DNA of 64,000 nucleotides from an uncultured Flavobacteriaceae bacterium (GTDB taxonomy: Bacteria > Bacteroidota > Bacteroidia > Flavobacteriales > Flavobacteriaceae): positions 61,865-125,864 of the forward strand of contig CAJQMT010000004.1 in the NCBI GenBank assembly GCA_905479475.1. Reading direction: 5' to 3'. Shown here piece after piece: positions 51,171 through 61,756 of this stretch. Each line of letters begins with the position of its first letter. The stretch's first letter is position 1. The notes beneath the pieces were generated by a model. It made no database searches. It saw only the letters and a list, made by a program, of their open reading frames with translations, and was not told where the DNA came from. Position numbers and translations under genes: made by a program.

Positions 51171-52031
51171 TTACGATCTAATTTTTTCGTTTAAGATCAA
51201 GTCTATGTAAAGATTGATTTGTTGTTTCAAATCTTTTCTTTCGTAGATAGCGTCCAGAAAACCATGCTCTAACAAAAATTCAGAGCGTTGAAATCCTTCG
51301 GGTAAATCTTGTCCTGTGGTATCCTTTACGACACGAGGTCCTGCGAAAGCAATCAATGCATTGGGTTCGGCTATATTGATATCGCCTAACATCGCAAAAG
51401 ATGCAGTGATTCCTCCAGTAGTAGGGTCTGTACACAATGAAATATAAGGAACTTTTGCTGCTGCCAATTGTGCAAGCTTTGCAGATGTTTTTACCATTTG
51501 CATTAACGAAAGAGGCGCTTCTTGCATTCTTGCACCACCTGATTTCGAGATCATCAAAAATGGAATTTTATGTTGGATTGAATGATCAATAGCGCGGGCA
51601 ATTTTCTCACCGACCACACTTCCCATAGATCCTCCAATGAAGGCAAAATCCATCGCTGCAATGACAATATCTTGTCCCAATGATTTTCCAACAGCAGTTC
51701 GAACTGCATCTTTTAATTTTGTTTTGTGCTGCGCGTCTTTTAGACGGTCTGGGTATTTTTTTGTGTCTTCAAATTGCAAAGGGTCACCTGCTTCCAAGGA
51801 AGCATTTAATTCTTTGAATTGGTTGTTGTCAAAAAGGATTTCAAAGTATTCTGTACTTCCAATTCGAACGTGATAGCCGTCTTCACGACTTACATAAAGA
51901 TTCTGTTTTAAGTCTTCAGTGTCTACTATTTTCCCACTAGGTGTTTTGTACCAAAGTCCTTTAGGAACGTCTTTTTTTGCTTCTGTAGGGGTTTGAATCC
52001 CTTTATCGATTCTCTTAAACCAAGATGACAT
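51171..52031 (-). CDS. accD: Acetyl-CoA carboxylase carboxyltransferase subunit beta
   Basis: [14 protein letters not shown]...[41 protein letters not shown]...[17 protein letters not shown]. Confidence 0.97.
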   Translation of the reverse strand: MSSWFKRIDKGIQTPTEAKKDVPKGLWYKTPSGKIVDTEDLKQNLYVSREDGYHVRIGSTEYFEILFDNNQFKELNASLEAGDPLQFEDTKKYPDRLKDAQHKTKLKDAVRTAVGKSLGQDIVIAAMDFAFIGGSMGSVVGEKIARAIDHSIQHKIPFLMISKSGGARMQEAPLSLMQMVKTSAKLAQLAAAKVPYISLCTDPTTGGITASFAMLGDINIAEPNALIAFAGPRVVKDTTGQDLPEGFQRSEFLLEHGFLDAIYERKDLKQQINLYIDLILNEKIRS

Positions 52032-52070
52032 ATGATTCTGTTTTTTATGGGGCTAATTTACTAAAAAAAT

Positions 52071-52105
52071 AAAGAGAAACTGAAAAATAATTCAGTTTCT
52101 CTTTG
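52071..52105 (-). terminator. Terminator hairpin downstream of fbaA
   Basis: AAAGAGAAACTGAA AAATAA TTCAGTTTCTCTTT, T-rich on the minus strand after the stem. Confidence 0.8.
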
Positions 52106-52134
52106 TGAAAAAAATTGTCAGGGATGTCCCCTAA

Positions 52135-53202
52135 TTATAAAGTATTGATGTTGTTTAGGTCTTCAAAAGCTTTAATCAATCTTGCTTTTAAAGTAGCTTC
52201 ACCTTTACGCAACCAAACTCTTGGGTCATAGTATTTTTTGTTTGGTACATCTGCTCCAGATGGATTACCAATTTGAGATTTTAAGAAGTCTGTATTTTCT
52301 GACATATAATCTCTAATACCTTCCATGAAAGCATATTGTAAATCGGTATCGATATTCATTTTGATAGCTCCATAACCAATAGATTCTCTTATTTCTTCTA
52401 CTGAAGATCCTGAACCACCGTGGAATACAAAATCAATTGGGTTGTGCTCCAATCCGTGTTTCTCTTCGATAAATTTTTGAGAGTTGTCTAAGATTTTCGG
52501 AGTCAATTTCACATTTCCTGGTTTGTAAACACCGTGTACATTTCCAAAGGCTGCGGCAACTGTAAATCTAGAAGAAACTTCAGATAATTGTTCGTAAGAG
52601 TAATTTACTTCTTCTGGTTGTGTGTACAATTTCGACTCATCAACGTCAGAATTGTCTACACCGTCTTCTTCGCCTCCTGTAATACCCAATTCAATTTCCA
52701 AAGTCATTCCCATTTTGTCCATACGCTTGAGGTATTCTTTACAAATAGCAATGTTTTCCTCTAAAGGTTCTTCAGACAAATCAATCATATGAGACGAGAA
52801 CAAAGGAGCTCCTGTTTCTTCAAAATGCTTTTCAGAGGCATCCAACAATCCGTCAATCCAAGGCAATAATTTTTTTGCAGCATGATCGGTATGCAATATC
52901 ACAGGGACACCATAGGCAACTGCCAACTCATGTACGTGTTTTGCTCCTGCAACTGCTCCAGCAATTGCACTTTTTTGATCTGCGTTGTCCAATCCTTTTC
53001 CTGCATTAAAAATCGCTCCTCCGTTAGAAAATTGTATAATAACAGGTGCGTTTAATTCTTTAGCAGTTTCCAAAACTGTATTAATCGTGTTGTTTCCTGT
53101 TACGTTCACAGCAGGCAATGCGAATTTTTTCGCTTTTGCTAATTTGAAAATTTCTTGAACTGCATCTCCTGTTGCAACTCCTGGTTTTATATTGTGACTC
53201 AT
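52135..53202 (-). CDS. fbaA: Class II fructose-bisphosphate aldolase
   Basis: VILHTDHAAKKLLPWIDGLL...LEIELGITGGEEDGVDNS...FVFHGGSGSS. Confidence 0.97.
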   Translation of the reverse strand: MSHNIKPGVATGDAVQEIFKLAKAKKFALPAVNVTGNNTINTVLETAKELNAPVIIQFSNGGAIFNAGKGLDNADQKSAIAGAVAGAKHVHELAVAYGVPVILHTDHAAKKLLPWIDGLLDASEKHFEETGAPLFSSHMIDLSEEPLEENIAICKEYLKRMDKMGMTLEIELGITGGEEDGVDNSDVDESKLYTQPEEVNYSYEQLSEVSSRFTVAAAFGNVHGVYKPGNVKLTPKILDNSQKFIEEKHGLEHNPIDFVFHGGSGSSVEEIRESIGYGAIKMNIDTDLQYAFMEGIRDYMSENTDFLKSQIGNPSGADVPNKKYYDPRVWLRKGEATLKARLIKAFEDLNNINTL

Positions 53203-53400
53203 AGTTTGTTGATTTAATGAATTTTGTCACAAAAGTAGGTATTAATATCTTTTTTTAAAAACTTGTGGAGCGAGAATGTACGAAAACGTTGTAGGTTATA
53301 ACTTTCAAACTATGAAAGAGTTAAATAATCAATTTTTAACAGATTATATAGAAGTAATGTACAATGAGTTGAAAGTCAGCGTTGTTTTTGAGAGTTATTT

Positions 53401-56007
53401 TTAAAATGGGTAATTGATCCCGATATTTAGCACCGAATTTTGAAGATTGTAGTTTTGAAACCATTTAGTGTTCCTCAAATAGGGTTCGTAGGTTTTGAAG
53501 CCCAAATCTAGACGTAATACAAGGAAGTTAAAATCATAGCGAATTCCAAATCCCGTGCCAACCGCCATATTTTTTAAGGATTTTAGTCCTGTGAATTTTT
53601 CCTCTGCTGTCGTTAATTTTGAATTGGTAATGTCCCAAATGTTTCCGGCATCTATAAACAGGGCTCCTTTGAAACTTCGGTTGATGTCAAAGCGATACTC
53701 CAAACTATTGATGAATTTAAAGTTAGAAACATTGAATTCAAGTCCTGTGTTGCTTGATCCAGGTCCAAGATCATAGGTTTTCCATGCTCGAATATCACTT
53801 GAGCCACCAATAAAGTAACTGTTGCTAAAGGGGATTTCATCGGAGTTTCCATAAGGGAGGGCAACACCGAGAAAAGATCGAAAAGCAAAGACACTCGCAG
53901 ATGAAGTTTTCCAGAATTTTTTAAATTCCACATCGGCTCTTGTAAATTGTGCAATTGGAATGTCTAGAAATGTTTTTACACCGTCTTTTTCTGTTGTCGC
54001 CAGCATCGAGGCAATGTTCCCAGAAGTGGCTACTTTGGCTCTGAAAAAAAAGTAGTCATTGTCTTTGAAATCGAATTGTGTGTTGTAGGAGAACGCATAA
54101 GAAATCGAAGGACTGACATTGTTTAGGGTCAAGATATCGTATCGTTTTTCAATATTTTTTGCCGTTTGGTAATCTTCCGGATGGTTCGCTTGAAAGGGGA
54201 TGTTTATTTCATCTGAAATAAAAGTCAAAGCATTGTTTGTTGAAAGATTTTTGTCCGGAAAATACTCCTCTTGAATGGTTTTTAATTTATTGAATTCTGA
54301 AGAGTAAATTGAGAAATAAGAATTGGTGTTGAGGTTTTTTACAAATTGCGCATTGAGCATCTCGATGGTATGTGTTTTTCGAGGAGTCGATTTCCATGAC
54401 AATTCAATAATGCCGGTAAATTTTTGTTTGTCTAATCCAATGTTTTTTTGAAAGCTCGTACCCAAGGAGAAAACTGTTTTTGGGCCCATGTTTTTCGGGA
54501 TGATTTTATTGCTTAAAAAAGGAAATACAAAGCGAGGTATCTCTAAAGAAGCATCAGTACCAACTTCCCAGGAGTTGAATGGCGTATCATCGGAGCCAGT
54601 ATTATTTGAGATATCAAAAATAGATCCTTGGAAGGAGAGTTTGAAAATTTCAGCTCCTTTAAAAGTGTTTCGATTTAAAAAAGAAAATCCGCCTGAAAAT
54701 CCAAGTTGCTTGATGTTGGAATGAATAGCTTCGGTATTCAAACGTATGGAATACTTCTTGAGCGGCGTTAAAAGTATAGACGCCGAAAGTTCATCGCTAT
54801 TGAGCTCATTGTATTTCAATTTTACCAGTTTGAAATTCTTGAGAGATTTCAAATGGTTTCTCGTCAAGTTTCGAGCGCTGTCTTTGTAGATTTGACGAGG
54901 TTCTATAAAAATCGAGTTCAAAAGAGATTTGGGACGGTATTTTATTTTGTCATGTGCATAGAACTGAAATCCATTGTAGCTTGTCGAGTCGAGAAGAGCT
55001 TGCCCTTTTTTATGATAGCTGTAATCCGTGTAAATTTTGATGTTTTTTAATGTTTGGATTTTTAATGGATGACTGATGAGTTTGCCTTCTTTTTCAGAAA
55101 CCCTGTTGGCTATTTTTAACAAAACATCTGTACGACGATTGCTTTTTAGGGTATCTATGTTGTAGAATCCAATGAGGTTTTCGGAAAAGTGATAAACACC
55201 GGAATTTCGAAAAAGATTGGTCAGTCGTTTGGCTTCTTTTCTGAAATTTTGATCGATGTAACGATCTCCTTTTTTGAGAAAGGTAGCTTTTGCGTTTTTT
55301 TTAAAAATAGAATCTACAATAGATGATTCAATCGAAGATTGTATGTTTTCCAGATGGTAAGGCTTCTTTTTTTCTATATAATAGTGAACGGATGATTTTT
55401 TGAAGTTTAGAGTAACTTCTTTTTTGACAAGTGCATCAAAATAACCTTGGTTGAAATAATACGTTCTGATTTTCTTGGCGCTTGCTATTGTTTTGTTGAT
55501 GTCGTGTACAACGGGAGCTTCTCCCTTGGATAAGAACCACTTGTTGCGTGCTTTGTAGTTTTCTTCTTTTTTTCGAACTTGTTTTTCGGAAAATACAGCA
55601 GCTAAGAAGTTGAAGTATTTTGGGTTTTTTTCTTTCTTTTTCTTGTAAGCATCTTTATAATCAAGGTTTCCTAAATTGTAAAAATACAAAGGGAGTGGAA
55701 GTCCCAAGGATTTTTGATTGGGTCTTTGAATGATCAAATCCGTTACTTCTGTGTTGTGGATCTTTTTTTTCTGAATGGTCATTTCCTCCGATTTCTTTGT
55801 TTGTTTCGTTTCAAAGATGCTGTTTTGGGTCAGCAAGTAATCTCCTTTAGGAACGTATTTCGTCGAATTACACGAAAAAAACAGAAGTGTGCCTAAGGTG
55901 AAAATAAAAAAAGATATGTGCGTATTGCTCTTCAACAAAGAATGATTTATAGGGTCAAAAATAATACTTTTCAATGGTTCTTTAACTACTTGTTGTAATG
56001 GATTCAA
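53401..56007 (-). CDS. BamA/TamA (Omp85) family outer membrane protein
   Basis: Lipobox-like LLFFSCNSTKYVPKGDYLL; C-terminal barrel SNSYFIGGSSDIRAWKTYDLGPGSS...GTGFGIRYDFNFLVLRLDLGFK. Confidence 0.92.
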   Translation of the reverse strand: MNPLQQVVKEPLKSIIFDPINHSLLKSNTHISFFIFTLGTLLFFSCNSTKYVPKGDYLLTQNSIFETKQTKKSEEMTIQKKKIHNTEVTDLIIQRPNQKSLGLPLPLYFYNLGNLDYKDAYKKKKEKNPKYFNFLAAVFSEKQVRKKEENYKARNKWFLSKGEAPVVHDINKTIASAKKIRTYYFNQGYFDALVKKEVTLNFKKSSVHYYIEKKKPYHLENIQSSIESSIVDSIFKKNAKATFLKKGDRYIDQNFRKEAKRLTNLFRNSGVYHFSENLIGFYNIDTLKSNRRTDVLLKIANRVSEKEGKLISHPLKIQTLKNIKIYTDYSYHKKGQALLDSTSYNGFQFYAHDKIKYRPKSLLNSIFIEPRQIYKDSARNLTRNHLKSLKNFKLVKLKYNELNSDELSASILLTPLKKYSIRLNTEAIHSNIKQLGFSGGFSFLNRNTFKGAEIFKLSFQGSIFDISNNTGSDDTPFNSWEVGTDASLEIPRFVFPFLSNKIIPKNMGPKTVFSLGTSFQKNIGLDKQKFTGIIELSWKSTPRKTHTIEMLNAQFVKNLNTNSYFSIYSSEFNKLKTIQEEYFPDKNLSTNNALTFISDEINIPFQANHPEDYQTAKNIEKRYDILTLNNVSPSISYAFSYNTQFDFKDNDYFFFRAKVATSGNIASMLATTEKDGVKTFLDIPIAQFTRADVEFKKFWKTSSASVFAFRSFLGVALPYGNSDEIPFSNSYFIGGSSDIRAWKTYDLGPGSSNTGLEFNVSNFKFINSLEYRFDINRSFKGALFIDAGNIWDITNSKLTTAEEKFTGLKSLKNMAVGTGFGIRYDFNFLVLRLDLGFKTYEPYLRNTKWFQNYNLQNSVLNIGINYPF

Positions 56008-56068
56008 TCAATTTTTAAAATTCCTTGTTAAAAAATGTATTTTTGTTTTTCATTTAGAAAAATGATCT

Positions 56069-56794
56069 ATGAGTTTGTCAAAAAATAAAATCAAAGTAAT
56101 CCAATCGTTACAACGTAAAAAAGGAAGAATACAGCATGGTTTATTTCTTGCAGAAGGAATCAAAGTAGTACAGGAGTTGGTAGCTTCTTCTTTTGAGTTA
56201 CATTCTTTGTATGTGACAGAAGGACATGAACATCATTTTGATGCTGAGTTGGTTCAATTGGTTACTGAGGATGAATTGAAAAAAATAAGTACGTTTAAAA
56301 CTCCAAGTGGAGTGCTTGCTTTGTTTCGATTCGCTAGGATCCAAGATTTGCAATTGGATGGATTGGTATTGGCATTGGACACTATAAACGACCCAGGAAA
56401 TTTAGGAACCATTATACGTTTGTGTGATTGGTTCGGCGTAAAACAATTGCTCTGCTCTGAGAATACGGTCGACTGTTACAATTCAAAAGTAGTTCAATCT
56501 ACTATGGGCTCCTTGTCACGCGTACAGATCAATTATGTCGATTTAGAGGAGGTGTTGCAAAAAATACCCACTCCAAAGTTGGTTGCAGATCTGGATGGAG
56601 AAAACTTGTATCAGGCGGCATTGCCTAAAAAAGGTGTTTTAATTTTGGGCAATGAATCCAATGGGATTGGTACTGAATTAAAGAAATTGAAAGATAGGTC
56701 GTTGACAATTCCCCGATTTGGTATTGAAACTGAAAGTTTGAATGTCGCTACTGCGGCGGCTATCATTTTGAGTGAATTTCGGAGAAATCAATAG
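56069..56794 (+). CDS. TrmH/SpoU family RNA 2'-O-methyltransferase
   Basis: ALDTINDPGNLGTIIRLCDWFGV...VLILGNESNGIG...IPRFGIETESLNVATAAAIILSEF. Confidence 0.96.
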   Translation: MSLSKNKIKVIQSLQRKKGRIQHGLFLAEGIKVVQELVASSFELHSLYVTEGHEHHFDAELVQLVTEDELKKISTFKTPSGVLALFRFARIQDLQLDGLVLALDTINDPGNLGTIIRLCDWFGVKQLLCSENTVDCYNSKVVQSTMGSLSRVQINYVDLEEVLQKIPTPKLVADLDGENLYQAALPKKGVLILGNESNGIGTELKKLKDRSLTIPRFGIETESLNVATAAAIILSEFRRNQ

Positions 56795-56850
56795 TCTTTT
56801 TTGAAGCGATGCATTTGGGAAAGGCACAAAAAATCAGTTGAATAAATTGT

Positions 56851-57588
56851 TTATTCAAAAGCAAACTTTAGAAAAATTGCACTTGTTCCTAGAAAGTCAA
56901 TCGGATCGGTGTATGGGCTTGTTGGATGCGTTGCGTCTTTGTTGTCGCCAAAAAGTTCATTCGTAATGGCAAACTGTCCGCGGATAGAGGGCGAGAATTT
57001 GAAATAAGGGAAATAAATATCAATTCCCATTCCCACCTCATACATCAAATTGTGTGTACGCATTCGAAAAACGTTTGTGCGATTGTCGTCTTTGTTTTTT
57101 TGTTTGCTCGAAAAATTCAAGTCATAAGATACACCACCTATCACATAGGGCCTGATGTTGTTCAAACGGTTTGTACTCCATTTCAGTAAGACGGGGAAAT
57201 GAAAGTATGTAGAGCTTATTTCGGCATTTTCATAGGCGAAATCTGTTGTTGCTGTTGTTCCGTCAATAAAATTTTGGTCTCGAAAATGGATGGTACTTGT
57301 GTTGCTCCACAAACCTGGTTCAAGGCGTATATTTAGATTCTCAAGAATGCGCATGTCTCCTATCAAGCCTACGTTAAACCCCGTTTCATTTTCGAAAGAA
57401 ACATGTGTATTTTTAAAATCACTTTCTTGGTAAGCGACTTTAAAATCTCTAGAATTCAATCCTAAATAAAATCCCCAATGGTATTTTTTCTTGTCAAAAT
57501 TAGGCAATTGGTTCAATATTCTTCGTTGGGAAGAAAGTGTCTGTAGTACCAAAAAAAAGAAGACAAAGAAGAAACGGTGTTTTTTCAT
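56851..57588 (-). CDS. Outer membrane beta-barrel protein, PorT-like (ORF opens at 57636)
   Basis: Signal peptide MKKHRFFFVFFFLVLQTLSSQ; YHWGFYLGLNSRDFKVAYQ; located directly after ubiE. Confidence 0.8.
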   Translation of the reverse strand: MKKHRFFFVFFFLVLQTLSSQRRILNQLPNFDKKKYHWGFYLGLNSRDFKVAYQESDFKNTHVSFENETGFNVGLIGDMRILENLNIRLEPGLWSNTSTIHFRDQNFIDGTTATTDFAYENAEISSTYFHFPVLLKWSTNRLNNIRPYVIGGVSYDLNFSSKQKNKDDNRTNVFRMRTHNLMYEVGMGIDIYFPYFKFSPSIRGQFAITNELFGDNKDATHPTSPYTDPIDFLGTSAIFLKFAFE

Positions 57589-57601
57589 TTTTAGAATCGA
57601 T

Positions 57602-58330
57602 TTATTTACTTGCTGTGTAGATGGAGGCGACTCCAAATGTCACAGGAATATCTTTCGTATCTATAAACCCATTTTTCTCTAAAATATTGTTGAAAGCTTT
57701 CCCACAAGGAAAGGCATTGGCAGATTCGGACAAGTATGAGTAGGCAATTTTGTCTTTGGAAAACAATTTTCCGATCAAAGGCAACACATATTTTGAATGG
57801 ATGGCATAGCCGAATTTATACAATGGATGGGTCGGAACTGCCGTTTCTAAAACAACAAAAACACCTCCGGGTTTTAGTACTCTTGAGATTTCTTGAAGTC
57901 CTTTGTCAAGGTTTTCAAAATTTCGAACTCCAAAAGAAACTGTGATGGCATCGAAGTAATTGTCTTCGAAGGGAATGTTTTCAGAATCTCCATGTACCAT
58001 GTCAATCTTGTGAGTCAGCTGTTGTGCAGCAATCTTGTGTTTTCCCACTTCTAACATGCCTTGAGAAATGTCCAATCCTACAATTTTATCTGCATTTAGC
58101 TCGGACATCATGATTGCCAAGTCTCCAGTTCCGGTTGCAATGTCTAATATTTTTTTAGGCTTGGTTGCCCCGATGAGTTGGATTACTTTTTTTCGCCATT
58201 TTACATCAATACCAAAAGAAATAACGCGGTTCAGGCCGTCGTAGTTTTCTGATATATTGTCGAACATTTGAGCAACTTGTTCTTTTTTTCCAAGATTGGA
58301 GTCTTTGTAAGGAGTAATTTTTTTTGACAT
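57602..58330 (-). CDS. menG: Demethylmenaquinone methyltransferase
   Basis: [29 protein letters not shown]...[16 protein letters not shown]...[25 protein letters not shown]. Confidence 0.96.
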   Translation of the reverse strand: MSKKITPYKDSNLGKKEQVAQMFDNISENYDGLNRVISFGIDVKWRKKVIQLIGATKPKKILDIATGTGDLAIMMSELNADKIVGLDISQGMLEVGKHKIAAQQLTHKIDMVHGDSENIPFEDNYFDAITVSFGVRNFENLDKGLQEISRVLKPGGVFVVLETAVPTHPLYKFGYAIHSKYVLPLIGKLFSKDKIAYSYLSESANAFPCGKAFNNILEKNGFIDTKDIPVTFGVASIYTASK

Positions 58331-58341
58331 AAAAAAAGGAA

Positions 58342-59238
58342 TTAACCGTTGATAGCAACAACGCTACTGATTTTGTTGGGAAGCATTTCTTTGAGCATGG
58401 TTTCAATACCATTTTTTAGGGTGACTGTAGAGGAGGGGCATCCACTGCAAGCTCCTTGCAAAATGACATTGACAACCTGGGTTTCTTCGTCGTAAGACTG
58501 AAATGTGATGTTTCCACCATCTGAGGCAACCGCAGGTTTTACATATTCCTCTAGGATTCCAGCGATGTCCAAAGAGGTGCCTTCTAAGGTGTTGATGTCT
58601 ACATTAGGCGTCTCTATTTTTGGCATTGCTTTGGTTTCGTCGACAATCAATTGATTGCTTTCGATGTAATTTTTTATAAATGATCGAATGTCATTCACGA
58701 TGTCCGCAGTCCATTCTACCGAGTCATTTTTTGTGATAGAAACATAGTTTTCAGCAAGATAGACTTCTTTCACATAAATGTATCCAAAAAGGTCTTTTGC
58801 CAAGGGAGAGTTCGTCGTTTCTTCTATTTTTTTGTATTCGTAGTCTTTTTCAGAAAGCAAACGATTGCTACCGAATTTCATTACGGATGGATTTGGGGTG
58901 CTTTCTGCATAGATTTCGACCACTATTTTTTTTGGAGTCGCTGCAGCTGTAATTATCGAATTTCCTTGATTTAAATACATTTCAATCAACTCTCTGATGT
59001 CTTCTTGGATGTCTGCCCATTCTACGAGGTCAAACTTCTCTATGGCCACAAAATTGGCACTGATAAAAACTTTACTAACAAAAGGCAGGTGAAACAACTG
59101 CTGAGATAGCTGAGATTCTTTGGCTTCGTCGATATTGTTGAACTGATAGCTTCCACCTTTTGTCAAAAGTTGGTTGCTGTTAAATTTCACAATACTTGGA
59201 TTGTTTGTTTCTTCAACGGTGATGTTGTGGGTTGTCAT
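58342..59238 (-). CDS. NifU family Fe-S scaffold-like protein with two N-terminal Nfu_N-like repeats
   Basis: C-terminal [33 protein letters not shown]; repeats [20 protein letters not shown] and [19 protein letters not shown]. Confidence 0.95.
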   Translation of the reverse strand: MTTHNITVEETNNPSIVKFNSNQLLTKGGSYQFNNIDEAKESQLSQQLFHLPFVSKVFISANFVAIEKFDLVEWADIQEDIRELIEMYLNQGNSIITAAATPKKIVVEIYAESTPNPSVMKFGSNRLLSEKDYEYKKIEETTNSPLAKDLFGYIYVKEVYLAENYVSITKNDSVEWTADIVNDIRSFIKNYIESNQLIVDETKAMPKIETPNVDINTLEGTSLDIAGILEEYVKPAVASDGGNITFQSYDEETQVVNVILQGACSGCPSSTVTLKNGIETMLKEMLPNKISSVVAING

Positions 59239-59343
59239 AAATACGAATAATATTTCTGCAAAAATAGGCTAATTCACCCGAAAGGAAAAACTAGAAACTT
59301 CCAAACTTTGAAAGCTTCCTAATAAATATTTTTGGAAGCTGCT

Positions 59344-60735
59344 TTACAATAAAAAGGTAAGGGTCAATCCTATTTGTGAATTTTGCAAATTTAAGGTGGC
59401 AGGATTGATTTGATTGTATTGTTGGTAAAAATCGTACAATTCGCTGTTGTCGCTTTTTTCATAAGAAAGATCCACTTTGGCATTTTTGAATTGGAACCCG
59501 AGTCCGAAAGAATATTTTTTGGTGTCAAAACTACTCGGTTGATAGGCAAGGATGTTTTCTTGCTGTACATATCCACCTCTAAAGCTCCATTGTTTCACTC
59601 TCCATTCAGAACCAATTCTCAAAGTGCTCGCCTGATTGTTAGCAATTGAAGTTATACTGTTGTTGCTGTTTGTAAAACTGTTATAGTTGTCGTCTAGATG
59701 CGTGTTTTTAAAATTTTGTAGGGAGTAATCCAGGCTTATCAGTCCACTTTTGTTAAATAAAAAGGCCGAGCTAAAGGTTACTTTAGAAGGTGTTTTGAGT
59801 GTGTAGTTGTAATTGTTGTAAAAGGGGTTGTTTTGATAAAGAGACGAAATGTTGTCTGCTTCTATATAAATTTCCTCATTGTAGCCATCGGCATCATTGA
59901 TGTTTGTTTCTTCTTGTACGTCGTAGTACCAAACAGGGCTTTGGTAGGAGAGTCCCAGACGAATGTTTCGGTTTGGTTTTGTAATGATTCCGAGTCCTAC
60001 TGAAACACCACTTCCTATTTGCGATTGGTATTGAATAAAATCAGAAAAAAGAGTATTTCCTGCTCCATCTGTGTTTTCTTCGTGCAAAAAGGCGTCTTGG
60101 GTGAAATCAATGCTGTGTGTGTTCAGAGAAGCTCCAATATAAAGCGTGTTTTCGTAGGCGGTAGAAAAAGAGAACGTATACACTTCGTTCAAACCTCTGG
60201 TGTCGTTTGTAAAAGATTGATTTTTGGAGTGTAAATAATCTATTTGCGGATCGTTGGTGTCGTCGGGGTGATTGATAAATGTTGCATAATTAGCCGTATT
60301 GTTTCCGTTCACACTGTAATTGTTGTTGAAATTTTGTTGTATGCTGTAATTGACCCCAAGGGCAAATTTGCGCCAAGGAGATTGTTGGTTGAAATTGTCA
60401 AACACAAAAACCGCTCCCCATTGTGGCGCATTTAGTTTGGTGAATTCATTGTAAGTTGTTGTCCCATAATAGTCTGCATTTGTTTTGCGGGTACTACTTT
60501 GTAGGCTGCCCGAAAACTCATTTTGATTGAAAACGGCTCCACTAGCCGGATTGATATAAGAGGCACTGATGTCGCCTCCTAAAGCTCCGAAGGCACCTCC
60601 CATGGCATTGAATCTTGCAGTCCCTTGAAATTTTTGATTGGAAAAAAGAAGTGCCAAATGATCGTAATCCAACGCCTGTGCAAAGGAAATAAGAGGTTGA
60701 AGTACAAATAGAATAAGAAGTATGAAATTTCTCAT
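59344..60735 (-). CDS. Outer membrane protein transport protein (OmpP1/FadL-like)
   Basis: FQGTARFNAMGGAFGALGGDISASYINPASGAVFNQNEFSGSL; aromatic C-terminal residues. Confidence 0.88.
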   Translation of the reverse strand: MRNFILLILFVLQPLISFAQALDYDHLALLFSNQKFQGTARFNAMGGAFGALGGDISASYINPASGAVFNQNEFSGSLQSSTRKTNADYYGTTTYNEFTKLNAPQWGAVFVFDNFNQQSPWRKFALGVNYSIQQNFNNNYSVNGNNTANYATFINHPDDTNDPQIDYLHSKNQSFTNDTRGLNEVYTFSFSTAYENTLYIGASLNTHSIDFTQDAFLHEENTDGAGNTLFSDFIQYQSQIGSGVSVGLGIITKPNRNIRLGLSYQSPVWYYDVQEETNINDADGYNEEIYIEADNISSLYQNNPFYNNYNYTLKTPSKVTFSSAFLFNKSGLISLDYSLQNFKNTHLDDNYNSFTNSNNSITSIANNQASTLRIGSEWRVKQWSFRGGYVQQENILAYQPSSFDTKKYSFGLGFQFKNAKVDLSYEKSDNSELYDFYQQYNQINPATLNLQNSQIGLTLTFLL

Positions 60736-60761
60736 GTAAAAAATGTAAAAGTTAGTTGGAA

Positions 60762-61655
60762 TTATCTTCTTCTTGATGATGATGTGCTTCTTCCTGAGGA
60801 TGAGGATCTTCTCATTCCACCGGAAGAACTCCTTCTAGAAGGAGAGTAGCTCGATGACTTGTAATTCGACTTGGAAGAAGAGCGATACGTTTTTGGATTG
60901 TTGCTTCTACTTTGTGCCTTAGAAGCGTTGTTACTTGTCGAAGAACTGTTTCTTCTGTAAGTTGTATTTTTGTTATTTGTCGTTCTTCTGTTGTAGGAAC
61001 TTGACGTGTTCGATGAAGCTCTTCTTCCAAAAGTTGCAACTCGGTTGTTGCTTCTTCTGTTCCTGTTGGAATAAGCCCTGTTGTGATTTGTGTACGCAAT
61101 TCCTCGACTGTTCCTTTTTCCGTAGTATCTATTGTTTGGCGTAAATAGCCATCGCTGTCTATGATAACGTGGAGCGATAAACCCATTGTTCCAACCCCAA
61201 TAATTTCCGAATCGGTAATTGTTGTAATAAGGCCCGTTCCATGGGTTGTTGAATCCAAAAGGTCTTGCGTATCCAAAATTCCATCCCCAATAAGGGTCTT
61301 GGTAAGAGTTCCAAAAAGGGTCCCAATAATTGTAGCCAGCGCCAATGTTTATGGAAACGTTGCCATTTCTAGCTTCTTGAATGGTATGCTCTTGGTTATT
61401 TTCTGCATCTTCAAAATACATTTCGTTTTCCAAAGTGCCGTCCAAGTCCAAATCGGCAATCCCGTTCGAAAATGTTCGTCCATTATTGAGGTATGAGCTT
61501 CTATCTCTGGAATAGGTATTTGAAGAATAGATGCCATCAGAGTTTTCTGAGTAGTATTGATAGGTTCCGCAGGATTGCAAAACGCTTATTAAAATCAACA
61601 AAAAAGCAAAAGTACTTGCGGATTGAAAAGAAGAAGAACAAACTTTCATAAACAT
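60762..61655 (-). CDS. Hypothetical lipoprotein with Ser/Arg/Asn-rich low-complexity tail (ORF opens at 61796)
   Basis: MFMKVCSSSFQSASTFAFLLILISVLQSCGTYQYYSENSDG; tail SPSRRSSSGGMRRSSSSGRSTSSSRRR. Confidence 0.75.
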   Translation of the reverse strand: MFMKVCSSSFQSASTFAFLLILISVLQSCGTYQYYSENSDGIYSSNTYSRDRSSYLNNGRTFSNGIADLDLDGTLENEMYFEDAENNQEHTIQEARNGNVSINIGAGYNYWDPFWNSYQDPYWGWNFGYARPFGFNNPWNGPYYNNYRFGNYWGWNNGFIAPRYHRQRWLFTPNNRYYGKRNSRGIAYTNHNRAYSNRNRRSNNRVATFGRRASSNTSSSYNRRTTNNKNTTYRRNSSSTSNNASKAQSRSNNPKTYRSSSKSNYKSSSYSPSRRSSSGGMRRSSSSGRSTSSSRRR

Positions 61656-61756
61656 TGTGTTTTTTATTGTTGAAGAATTGAAAATTAAGTAGTTTTGTGG
61701 TCTGTTGCCAGCACTACAATGTTGGAAATTACAATATTTATGCCAAACTTTTTTAG

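Noticed and set aside
60812-61345. 177-aa minus-strand ORF inside the Ser/Arg-rich lipoprotein gene
   Set aside because: Thr/Glu-rich low-complexity translation of the same biased sequence in another frame; no recognisable domain.
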